Part shown: positions 18,455 through 25,628 of the stretch, in pieces
Layout of the letters: every line of letters starts with the position of its first letter
How positions within the stretch are numbered: position 1 is the first letter of the stretch
DNA from: Longilinea arvoryzae
Lineage (GTDB): Bacteria; Chloroflexota; Anaerolineae; Anaerolineales; Anaerolineaceae
DNA length: 64,000 nucleotides
Assembly: GCF_001050235.1 (NCBI RefSeq)
Contig: NZ_DF967972.1
Location: 213,378-277,377 of the forward strand
Direction of reading: 5' to 3'
The notes under the pieces: generated by a model
Seen by the model: the letters and a program-made list of their open reading frames with translations, nothing else
Told to the model about the DNA's origin: nothing
Databases searched by the model: none
Translations under genes and position numbers: made by a program

Positions 18455-19303
18455 TCAAACGCACTCGCCCTGATCGCACTTCCCATCGTTATTCGCATCC
18501 GTGTAGCGCCGGCAGTGCCCCGGATAGGAACAGCCTCTCGGGCAGCGCACGGAACAAGTTTGTGAACTGCCGACCTGGGCCGATGCCTGCGAAACGGATT
18601 GAGCCGCGGCGCTGGGTGTTGCCGTATTTGCCGCCTCCAGCGGGGTGCTGACGGTGGCCGAGCTCTGGGGAGCCACTATCTCTCCCAGGTCCTCGGATGT
18701 CGACCTCTGCGAGGCTGAGGCCTGGCTCAGGCTGCTGGCGCCGTTGACCAGCGCAATCAGTGAAACCGCCCCGACCGCGCCCATCAGCTTCAAAAATTCC
18801 CGCCGCCCGCGGGCATCATTAACGCTCGGTGAGGCCACGCCGGGTGGTCCGGCGACCCCACGCCGGGCTGTGAAGACGCGTTCGCGGGCTGTTCGCAGGA
18901 TCCAGCCCGCGTGCAGGCCAATCTTTACCAACAACAGGCTCAGGGTGAGCAGGGACGAAACCACGTGGAACGCCCAGACAACCGCCATATTGGCCCAGAC
19001 CAGATCGAGCCAGGTGGAGATCAGCACCCCGCTAAGGATGATCGAAGCAAAGCCAAACAGCAATCCAAAATCGATCAGGAAATACCCGCCCGCCCGGCTG
19101 GTCAGGCGCTCCGAGAGGCGCTGTCCGACCGCGCTTACCCAGTTCCGGTGGCGCGCCAGGTGATAGAGCACCAGCCCGCCCACCGCCAGGCCCAGCCACT
19201 GATGCAGCGGCAGGCCGGTCAGATCGAGAAAAAAGCTCAGGATGAATGCGCCAAATAAGACCGCATCGATCAACCAGTTGTGTTTTTGTAAATCGCTTTT
19301 CAT
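18455..19303 (-). CDS. DUF4405 membrane protein with RR-type motif and Cys-rich C-terminal tail
   Basis: This encodes 282 aa. Four hydrophobic helices in the first 150 residues with a Trp/His-rich pattern (LPLHQWLGLAVGG, FHVVSSLLTL) match DUF4405, which resembles b-type cytochrome bundles. A GRREFLKLMGAVGAVSLI segment near 175-195 looks like a twin-arginine signal placed inside the protein. A Ser/Thr/Ala linker leads to CSVRCPRGCSYPGHCRRY and DANNDGKCDQGEC, giving seven cysteines and an EF-hand-like loop. A redox role is plausible but not shown. GGAGGT precedes the ATG at 19303. Confidence 0.75.
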   Translation of the reverse strand: MKSDLQKHNWLIDAVLFGAFILSFFLDLTGLPLHQWLGLAVGGLVLYHLARHRNWVSAVGQRLSERLTSRAGGYFLIDFGLLFGFASIILSGVLISTWLDLVWANMAVVWAFHVVSSLLTLSLLLVKIGLHAGWILRTARERVFTARRGVAGPPGVASPSVNDARGRREFLKLMGAVGAVSLIALVNGASSLSQASASQRSTSEDLGEIVAPQSSATVSTPLEAANTATPSAAAQSVSQASAQVGSSQTCSVRCPRGCSYPGHCRRYTDANNDGKCDQGECV

Positions 19304-19406
19304 GATGGACACCTCCAACGAAATCGTTATTGGCGTCATCATACGGCTTTGATGCAAAAATCTGGTTCAGAAATCGTATAAAAAACGGAAAAGCCGCGAT
19401 CGGAAA

Positions 19407-19437
19407 CTAGTCCTTAGTCATCCTGATTATGAGGGAT
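19407..19437 (+). repeat. Left terminal inverted repeat of the IS630-type element
   Basis: It starts CTAGTCCTTAGTCATCCTGA and continues TTATGAGGGAT. It matches the complement of 21354-21384 except at 4 of 31 positions. Confidence 0.85.
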
Positions 19438-19634
19438 GAAGGCGATGTTGTTTCATCAGCAAAAGGACTTAAGCTAATTATGCCCATATGCCGCTTGGCA
19501 AGTACGGATCCAGCCAGAAATTTGCCTGGGCCGACGATGAATACGGCGTTTCATGGCAGTTAAATTGGACGTAAACGTACTATACTGGCACTGTCGTATC
19601 GTTAACCCTGGTGATTCGATATGGAGGCTGAACA

Positions 19635-20195
19635 ATGGCCAAATTGATCTACTTTACGCCTACGTCGCTGGATGGCTTTATCGCGGGTGAAACCGACAGT
19701 ATAAATTGGTCCACACCGTCCGAGGAGGTATCCGCTTTCATCAACGACCGGCACCGCCCCATCGGCATCTATCTCTATGGACGCAAGGAATATGAGACGA
19801 TGATGGTTTGGGAAACGCCAGATGTCATTCCTGGTCTAACGCCGGCCATGATGGACTTCGGGCGGATCTGGCAAGCGGCCGATAAGATCGTCTATTCCAA
19901 ATCGCTGGAGACTGTCTCTACACCGAAGACGCGTCTCGAACGGGAATTCGAACCGCAGGCGGTTCGCGACCTGAAGGCTCAATTGCCTCACGACATTTCG
20001 GTGGCTGGTCCGAACCTGGCCGCACAGGCGATCCGGGCCGGGCTGGTCGATGAGTATCAGCTGCTCGTCGTACCGGTTCTACTTGGCGGCGGCAAGCGGG
20101 TTTTGCCCAGCAGCGTAGGCGTAAAGCTGGAACTCCTGGACGAGCGCCGTTTTGGTAATGGATGGGTCTATCTTCGCTATCGCACGCGGGCCTGA
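19635..20195 (+). CDS. Dihydrofolate-reductase-family protein (RibD C-terminal type), IS passenger
   Basis: This encodes 186 aa, a normal length for the RibD_C/YyaP branch. It begins KLIYFTPTSLDGFIAG, has YLYGRKEYETMMVWE near residue 54, a NADP-site-like SVAGPNLAAQAIRAGLVDEYQL near 125, and ends RRFGNGWVYLRYR. The substrate is not known; many of these are uncharacterised reductases, not true FolA. GGAGG precedes the ATG. Its TGA overlaps the ATG of the transposase frame (TGATG at 20193-20197). The gene is intact and lies inside the inverted repeats. Confidence 0.85.
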   Translation: MAKLIYFTPTSLDGFIAGETDSINWSTPSEEVSAFINDRHRPIGIYLYGRKEYETMMVWETPDVIPGLTPAMMDFGRIWQAADKIVYSKSLETVSTPKTRLEREFEPQAVRDLKAQLPHDISVAGPNLAAQAIRAGLVDEYQLLVVPVLLGGGKRVLPSSVGVKLELLDERRFGNGWVYLRYRTRA

Positions 20196-21373
20196 TGAAG
20201 GCAGTGGTCAAAGAGTGTATTCGTGATGTGTTGGATCACGAACGGAGGCGTCGAGAAACGCCTGCGAAACGATACATTGTACGCTTGACCGAGGACGAAC
20301 GAACAGAATTGTTGGGTCTGATTACCAAAGGAATTACCTCTGCCCACCTCCTAACGCGCGCACGTATACTGTTGAAAGCCGACGAGGGCTGGAAAGACAA
20401 AGAGATTGCTCAGGCTTTGAACAGCAGTGTGGCGAAAATTGAACGCATACACCAGCGCTTCGTCGAAGGCAATTTAGAGAAAGCCTTGCATGCTGACCCG
20501 CGTCCCGGCGCAAAGTGCAAGCTGGATGGACGTGCGGAAGCTCAACTCATCGCTCTGGCGTGCAGTAAAGCCCCGGAAGGTCATGCGGTCTGGAGTATGC
20601 GGCATTTGGCTGGCGCATTGGTAGAGTTAAGTGTTGTGGAATCCGTTTCGCATGAGATGGTGCGCCAGCGCTTGAAAAAAACGACCTCAAGCCCTGGCAG
20701 CGCAAAGAGTGGTGCATACCCAAACCTGGCGCGGAGTTCGCGGCTGCGATGGAAGATGTCCTGGATGTGTATGAAATGTCCTACGACCCCGCTTATCCAA
20801 CCGTCTGCTTTGATGAGAAACCCAAGCAATTGATTGGCGAAACCCGTGTACCTTGCCTAACGATGCCAGGGCAATCTGCTCGCTATGATTACGAATACGA
20901 GCGCAACGGAACCTGTAACCTGTTTATGTTCTTTGAACCACTGCGAGCCTGGCGGCACGTCGACATCACCGACCGTCGGACCGGCAACGATTGGGCCTAT
21001 GCCATGAAAGACCTGGTGGATGTCTACTTCCCCGATTCAGAGCGTATTCGCGTGGTGATGGACAATCTCAACACCCACATCATCGCCGCCTTGTACAATA
21101 TCGTTGAACCCGCTGAAGCCCGGTGTATTGCCCGCAAACTAGAAATCCACAACGCCAAAGCATGGATCGTGGCTGAATATGGCGGAAATTGAGTTAAGCG
21201 TCTTTGGTCGTGAGTACCTCAACCGTCGCATTCCTGATATTGAAACCCTGAAACGCGAGGTTGCGGCTATTGAAGCCGAGCGAAACGCCCACGAATCCAC
21301 TGCTCATTGGCGGTTCACCACTGCCAATGCTCGTATCAAACTACGTCGTCTCTATCCCTCATATTCAGAATGA
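20195..21373 (+). pseudogene. IS630-family transposase, broken by two frameshifts
   Basis: The first part (20195 to about 20680) holds the helix-turn-helix region, with RYIVRLTEDERTELLGLI and WKDKEIAQALNSS. At the A7 run near 20678-20684 the match moves to the -1 frame (NDLKPWQRKEWCIPKPGAEF, then first Asp in VCFDEKP and second Asp in VMDNLNTH). Near 21153 two bases are missing where HYTPKHGSW is expected, and the rest, with the third acidic residue in WLNMAEIE, is in another frame. The first shift could be programmed slippage; the second separates the DDE triad, so the protein is probably dead. Confidence 0.88.
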
Positions 21374-21384
21374 CTGAGTACTAG
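21354..21384 (-). repeat. Right terminal inverted repeat of the IS630-type element
   Basis: Read on the minus strand it starts CTAGTACTCAGTCATTCTGA and continues ATATGAGGGAT, pairing with 19407-19437. Confidence 0.85.
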
Positions 21385-21385
21385 C

Positions 21386-22021
21386 CTACAGGTAACTCTC
21401 AGGCTGGTCGAAGAGTTCCTGGATGCGCTGGTAGTAGCGTCCCACGTGCACCCCATCCATCAAGGCGTGGTGCGCCTGGACCGCCACCGGCATCCAAATG
21501 TGTCCCTCGCGTTCGAAAAATTTTCCCCAGGCGATGCGCGGCACGGAATCGGCCGGGTGCATGTGAATGGGATGGACCATGCTGGTGAAACTGACCCACG
21601 GCAGGCTGGTCATGAACAGCAGGTCGTCCTGGCCGTCTTCGTCCGAAAGCACCGGTTCGGCCTGCACCCGGGCCATGCGTTCGACGGCTAAAGCCGCGAA
21701 TTCAGACAGGTTGCTGCGGTACGGCACGGAGCAAAAGCTGAACAGGTCCTGGTCGTTGAGCACCGTAAAGGATGGATGGACCACCTCGTGCTCCACCACC
21801 TGCTCGCCGCGAATGCGCAGCCGAAATTCAGGGATCTCGTTGGCGGCCCGCGCCAGCACGTAGGCCGTGGTAACGGTGAACGAAAGGCCTTTTGCACGCA
21901 CGGCCGGCCGGAAGACGCTGAGATCCACATCCGCGCACAGGCCAAAATGCGGGTAATCCATACCGCGGAACAGCTCGAAATGCCGGCGGCGCGGCCAGGT
22001 AGCCAGGTCGATGATACGCAT
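21386..22021 (-). CDS. Chloramphenicol acetyltransferase-like protein (CatA fold)
   Basis: This encodes 211 aa, the CatA monomer size. The catalytic HHALMDGVH near residue 188 corresponds to the family HHxxxDG. The N-terminal part has RRRHFELFRGMDYPHF as in CAT trimers, and LPWVSFTSM occupies the place of the family's active-site Ser/Thr strand. True CATs inactivate chloramphenicol; distant members have other acyl acceptors, so resistance is not certain. It starts 5 bp after the nitroreductase stop with GGGAG upstream, so the two form an operon. The IS630-type element ends 2 bp from its stop codon. Confidence 0.85.
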   Translation of the reverse strand: MRIIDLATWPRRRHFELFRGMDYPHFGLCADVDLSVFRPAVRAKGLSFTVTTAYVLARAANEIPEFRLRIRGEQVVEHEVVHPSFTVLNDQDLFSFCSVPYRSNLSEFAALAVERMARVQAEPVLSDEDGQDDLLFMTSLPWVSFTSMVHPIHMHPADSVPRIAWGKFFEREGHIWMPVAVQAHHALMDGVHVGRYYQRIQELFDQPESYL

Positions 22022-22026
22022 CGGGT

Positions 22027-22806
22027 TTACTCCCAGTTCTTCAGCATGGCGGCCGCCGAGCGGCTCATCTCGAAGGAAAATTCGGCGATGAACTTGCGCA
22101 GGTAATTGCTCTGGCCGTAATTTTCAGCCCCTTCGACGAATTTGCCGCCGCTGGCCTGCATGCGCTCGATCCACGGGCGGAATAACGGCTCGACCTCTTC
22201 GGCCGCCAGGCGGCGGTAGCGATCGGTGTGAACCATATATTCGGCCGGAAAACGCGGGGAGGGATTGGCCGCCGGGCGCTGGCTGACCGGGTGGCCGAAG
22301 CATACCAGGGTCAATGGAATGACATACGGCGGCAGATCGAACAGTTCGCGGTGAATCTCGTAATTTTCGAGGATGTCGCCGATATAGCACGACCCGATGC
22401 CGAGCGACTCGGCGGCGATGACGGCGCTTTGGGCGGCAATCAATGTATCGCAGCAGGCCAGCATCAGGTCGCCCACCTGCAGCGGCCGGGTGGGCCGGCC
22501 CAGCTCGCGCGCGCGTTCCGGCGCTCCCGAAAAATTGAAAACGTCCCACCAGCGCTGGTAATCGGCCAGGAAGAGCAACACCAGCGGCGCTTTGGCGATG
22601 AAAGGCTGGTGGTCGCAGGTCTCCGCCAGGCGTTCCTTGATGGCCGGGTCGGCCACCTCGAGGATGGTGTAGAGTTGCATGGCGCCGGCGGTGGGCGCGC
22701 GGAAAGCGCCCTGCAGAATGGCGGCTTTTTCACCGGCGGTTATGGGCTGATCGCTGTAGGCGCGCAGCGAGCGGCGGTTATTGAGCAGTTCAAGGGTGGA
22801 GTTCAT
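22027..22806 (-). CDS. Nitroreductase-family FMN protein
   Basis: This encodes 259 aa. The FMN-binding NNRRSLRAYSDQPI is near residue 9, SAVIAAESLGIGSCYIGDI near 140, and LTLVCFGHPVSQRP near 180, all characteristic of NfsA/FRP-type nitroreductases. It reduces nitro or quinone compounds with NAD(P)H; the natural substrate is unknown. Placement directly before the CAT-like gene suggests a small xenobiotic-handling operon, though that is inference. GAGGTCC precedes the ATG. Confidence 0.88.
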   Translation of the reverse strand: MNSTLELLNNRRSLRAYSDQPITAGEKAAILQGAFRAPTAGAMQLYTILEVADPAIKERLAETCDHQPFIAKAPLVLLFLADYQRWWDVFNFSGAPERARELGRPTRPLQVGDLMLACCDTLIAAQSAVIAAESLGIGSCYIGDILENYEIHRELFDLPPYVIPLTLVCFGHPVSQRPAANPSPRFPAEYMVHTDRYRRLAAEEVEPLFRPWIERMQASGGKFVEGAENYGQSNYLRKFIAEFSFEMSRSAAAMLKNWE

Positions 22807-22851
22807 AGGACCTCGGGAATTCGTAGATCAGAATTGGAAGGGAAGAAAAGC

Positions 22852-22909
22852 CACACAGGGCTCACAGAACACATAGTCTGAGGACTCTGTGATCTGTGTG
22901 GCTAATCCA
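22852..22909 (-). repeat. CACAGAG/GGCTAAT-type intergenic repeat
   Basis: AGCCACACAGGGCTCACAGA at the left and CTCTGTGATCTGTGTGGCTAA at the right form a loose palindrome. Its GGCTAATC end supplies the stop codon (22902-22904) of the nucleotidyltransferase on the minus strand, as the related repeats do for menG and the tyrosine phosphatase. Confidence 0.65.
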
Positions 22910-23693
22910 CAACCCATTCTTCCAGCAGCGCTTCCAACCGGCGCGCGTGTTCATCGAGCAGGGCGGGTTCCAGCGCCGGAAGCGCCAGAATGCCCGGCAA
23001 CCGGTCGTACAACTCCGGCAATCCCAGCCAACCGGACACCTGCTCGCGGATCCATTTATTATAAGCGATGGGATAGACCCGCCGCGCGATGAACAGCCCC
23101 TGCAGAAACTCCTGGAAAGCGCGGTACAGGCGATCGAAGGCCTGAAAAACCAGATCGCGAGCGCTGTAAAAGGGAACGAAACTCAGGTCGTACCGGCAGG
23201 CGCCTCGCACCATCTGCAAGCGTCGAATGCGCATCTCTTCCATATAATAAGGCAACCAGAGTTGCCGGAATTGCAAAAAATGCCCGCCCCGCTGGCCCAA
23301 CGGGGCGGCGCGCAGCAGGTTGCCGATGCCAATCTCGAAGGCATCCGGACCGCCGCCGTCATCCCACTCCGACGGGATGAACTGGCCGATCGTAACGTCG
23401 AGATGTACCTGCCGGAAGGGTCCGCCGGCTTCGAAAGCGCGCAGCAATGGATCCTCTGCCAGGAATGCGTTCCATTCCAATTGCATGGCATCCGCCTGCC
23501 CCTGGGTTGCGCCTGTTCGCAGCAGCACGTTCATATCCAGATCCGAATCCGGCACGGCCGCCCCGCGGGCGATGGAATTCGTCACCAGTACGGTATCGAT
23601 GGACTCGCGCCCTGAGAAAAAGCGGGCTGCCTTTTCGGCAGCTCGTTGATGCTGAGGGGTTGGGAAAACCGGCGAAGGCCAGGTCGGCCGCAT
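22902..23693 (-). CDS. Nucleotidyltransferase-fold protein (DUF4037-like)
   Basis: This encodes 263 aa. The N-terminal NTase core TNSIARGAAVPDSDLDMNV near residue 38 has the G-x(n)-SD-x-D metal site, and a third acidic residue is offered by QVHLDVTI near 96. The C-terminal half is helical (YDLSFVPFYSARDLVFQAFDRLYRAFQEFL) and lacks a known catalytic motif. Such proteins resemble minimal nucleotidyltransferases and aminoglycoside adenylyltransferases. The substrate is unknown. GGAGGT precedes the ATG. Confidence 0.8.
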   Translation of the reverse strand: MRPTWPSPVFPTPQHQRAAEKAARFFSGRESIDTVLVTNSIARGAAVPDSDLDMNVLLRTGATQGQADAMQLEWNAFLAEDPLLRAFEAGGPFRQVHLDVTIGQFIPSEWDDGGGPDAFEIGIGNLLRAAPLGQRGGHFLQFRQLWLPYYMEEMRIRRLQMVRGACRYDLSFVPFYSARDLVFQAFDRLYRAFQEFLQGLFIARRVYPIAYNKWIREQVSGWLGLPELYDRLPGILALPALEPALLDEHARRLEALLEEWVVD

Positions 23694-23728
23694 AGGGACA
23701 CCTCCGGAATAGGACTTCGGAACGATTC

Positions 23729-24199
23729 TTAGTCAGTTGGCACGTTCCAAACGTAGACCACCTGCTGCGAATCCTTCTTCGATTTCCCCTTGGAGCGGAA
23801 CCCGCACTTCTCGGCAGCGCGCAGGGCGGCGCTGTGATTGTTGGCGACCATAAAAACCAGCCGTTTCAGGCTGGTTTGTTCCGCCACATACTGCTGCAGC
23901 AATGCCAGCGCGGCCGGTCCAACCCCGCGCCCGCGCATGGCCGGGTCGAACAGGTGCAGGCCTACCTGGGCCTCATCCGCGTGCGCGTCCAGATCATAGA
24001 GGAAAATTTGTCCGGCCAGCATCCCATCCAACCGAATGGCAAAATAGAGCGTATCGCTGCCCGACATGGCCCGCTGCAGCCACTGCGTCATGGCTTCGAC
24101 CATATCGGGCATGCTGACCGAATTTTCGATCTCGCGTGGGTCAGGCAGGCTAAGCGTAACCGGTCCCAGATTGATATCCTGGCCGCTATACAAAGTCAT
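23729..24199 (-). CDS. GNAT N-acetyltransferase (RimJ/RimL-like)
   Basis: This encodes 156 aa. The acetyl-CoA motif A lies around PAMRGRGVGPAALALLQQYV near residue 90 (R/Q-x-x-G-x-G/A type), followed by LKRLVFMVANNHSAALRAAEKCGF, the GNAT motif B. The substrate could be a protein N-terminus or a small amine; it cannot be assigned. GGAGGT lies 6 nt before the ATG. It stands 35 bp from the upstream end of the nucleotidyltransferase gene on the same strand. Confidence 0.85.
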   Translation of the reverse strand: MTLYSGQDINLGPVTLSLPDPREIENSVSMPDMVEAMTQWLQRAMSGSDTLYFAIRLDGMLAGQIFLYDLDAHADEAQVGLHLFDPAMRGRGVGPAALALLQQYVAEQTSLKRLVFMVANNHSAALRAAEKCGFRSKGKSKKDSQQVVYVWNVPTD

Positions 24200-24302
24200 C
24201 CAACACCTCCATCCGGAGATGATAACAGGCGGGGATCGTCCCCTTTCATTATATATAGGAAAAGCGCGTCAATCAACTTGCCTGGAAAAGTCAATTTCCA
24301 GG

Positions 24303-25196
24303 TCAATCCGCCGGGAGCGGGCTGGCGGCCATCGTCCGCCTGGCAGTGATGAGGCTCTCCGCGGAAAAGAGGATCAGCGCCAACCAGATGGCGCAAAAAC
24401 CGATCAGGCGCTCTGCCGTGAAGGTTTCGTGGTAAAGAAATATGCCGGTCAGGAACTGGAGGGTCGGAGAAGTATATTGCAGCAATCCCAGCGTGGTGAG
24501 CGATACCCGGCGGGCGCCGATGGCAAACAACAGCAGGGGCACAGCCGTGACAATGCCTGAAAGAGCCACCAACAGGCTGAGCTGCGGGGTGGTGTGGCCA
24601 AAGCTGCCTGCGCCGTGAATTTCCACGGCAATGAGGTAACCCAGGGCAACCACAAAAAGCGAGCCGGTTTCAAGGGTCAGGCCGGGCAGCGGGCCCAACG
24701 GCGCCAGTTTCTTGACCAGACCGTAGAGGCCAAACGAGAATGCCAGTCCCAGCGCAATCCAGGGCAAGCGGCCAAAGCTGATGGTAAGGTATAAGACGCC
24801 GGCCGAGGCCAACGCCACCGGTATCCACTGCAAAGGACGCAATCGCTCGCGAAGAAAAACCACACCCAACACCACATTGACCAGAGGATTGATGAAATAC
24901 CCCAGGCTGGCTTCCAAAACATGGCCGTTGTTGACGGCCCACACGAACAATCCCCAGTTGATGGCCAGCAAAAGGCCCGCGCCGAGGTAAATCAAGAAGG
25001 TGCGCAGGGTGAGGCTGGCGCGCAGGGCGGGCCAATCGCGGCGCAGAATCACCAGCAGAATTAAGAAAAGAAAAGACCACACAAAACGGTGCGCCAGGAT
25101 TTGATCGGCAGGTACAGTTTGAATGGCTTTAAAATAAATTGGAATCAATCCCCACAAGGCATATGCCAGAGCAGCAGAACCAATACCGTTTTTCAT
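24303..25196 (-). CDS. rarD: EamA-family transporter RarD
   Basis: This encodes 297 aa with ten predicted membrane helices, the DMT/EamA size. The start (ALAYALWGLIPIYFKAIQTVPADQILAHR) and NWGLFVWAVNNGHVLEASLGYFINP are strong RarD signatures. It is an inner-membrane permease of unknown substrate, linked by name only to chloramphenicol sensitivity. No partner gene is adjacent; it is transcribed away from cstA, and its start lies beside the 430-bp gap that holds the cstA promoter and leader. Confidence 0.93.
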   Translation of the reverse strand: MKNGIGSAALAYALWGLIPIYFKAIQTVPADQILAHRFVWSFLFLILLVILRRDWPALRASLTLRTFLIYLGAGLLLAINWGLFVWAVNNGHVLEASLGYFINPLVNVVLGVVFLRERLRPLQWIPVALASAGVLYLTISFGRLPWIALGLAFSFGLYGLVKKLAPLGPLPGLTLETGSLFVVALGYLIAVEIHGAGSFGHTTPQLSLLVALSGIVTAVPLLLFAIGARRVSLTTLGLLQYTSPTLQFLTGIFLYHETFTAERLIGFCAIWLALILFSAESLITARRTMAASPLPAD

Positions 25197-25381
25197 TGTT
25201 CACCCGCAACCTATCATAATAGGCCAATTTTACCAAAATTTATAGAAATTCGATGAAAGATCAAACGAAGTGAAGATTTACAACCCGTTCGCAGAAGAAT
25301 GGATACGCTGGTTACATCGATTCTCCCGGACCGTGAAAAAATCCATACCTTATTCGTTAAAACATATGAGGAATATCAGGA

Positions 25382-25409
25382 TTGAAATGTGATGACAAAA
25401 ATCTAAAAT
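25382..25409 (+). promoter_or_regulatory. Predicted cstA promoter
   Basis: TTGAAA (25382-25387), 16 bp, TAAAAT (25404-25409). It would give a leader of about 210 nt before cstA. Confidence 0.5.
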
Positions 25410-25502
25410 AAACTCAGGTAGGCAAACGCTTACCACGCTTTTATTCCTTAGCGTATCTTTTCCCAAACCCACACTTCCCTCCGTTGAATAAGAACCACAA
25501 GT

Positions 25503-25620
25503 GCATTGGAAACCGTGAGTTATCACTCGGGCACCCCTTGGGGTGCCAAGACCCATTGCTAACACGCTGCATGCCGGCGTGAATCATTTTTTCTTGTTGG
25601 CGCTTTTTGCGCCAGGAGGT
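25503..25620 (+). promoter_or_regulatory. Structured 5' leader of cstA with a hairpin beside the ribosome-binding site
   Basis: GCATTGG/CCATTGC (25503-25509, 25553-25559, one T-T mismatch) encloses two hairpins, GTGA-GTTA-TCAC (25515-25526) and GGCACCCC-TT-GGGGTGCC (25530-25547). A CACGC/GCGTG hairpin (25563-25581) leads to six T. Last comes GGCGC-TTTTT-GCGCC (25599-25613), immediately followed by AGGAGGT. The arrangement suggests control of elongation or ribosome access. It does not match a riboswitch class I know. Confidence 0.5.
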
Positions 25621-25628
25621 TCCGCACA

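Larger units (their letters stand above)
19407..21384 (+). mobile_element. IS630-type element carrying a DHFR-family passenger gene
   Basis: About 1.98 kb bounded by 31-bp imperfect inverted repeats (19407-19437 and 21354-21384), each including a TA at the outer edge (19408-19409 and 21382-21383) as expected for the TA target duplication of IS630/Tc1-type elements. Inside are a DHFR-family gene and, overlapping its stop codon, a frameshifted IS630 transposase. A bare IS630 is about 1.1-1.2 kb, so roughly 0.8 kb is extra cargo. The right end lies 2 bp from the stop codon of the chloramphenicol acetyltransferase-like gene. Confidence 0.75.

Noticed and set aside
21386..22021. Acquired chloramphenicol resistance gene carried by the IS630-type element
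   Set aside because: The CAT-like gene lies outside the inverted repeats and is co-transcribed with a nitroreductase; only the DHFR-family gene is inside.
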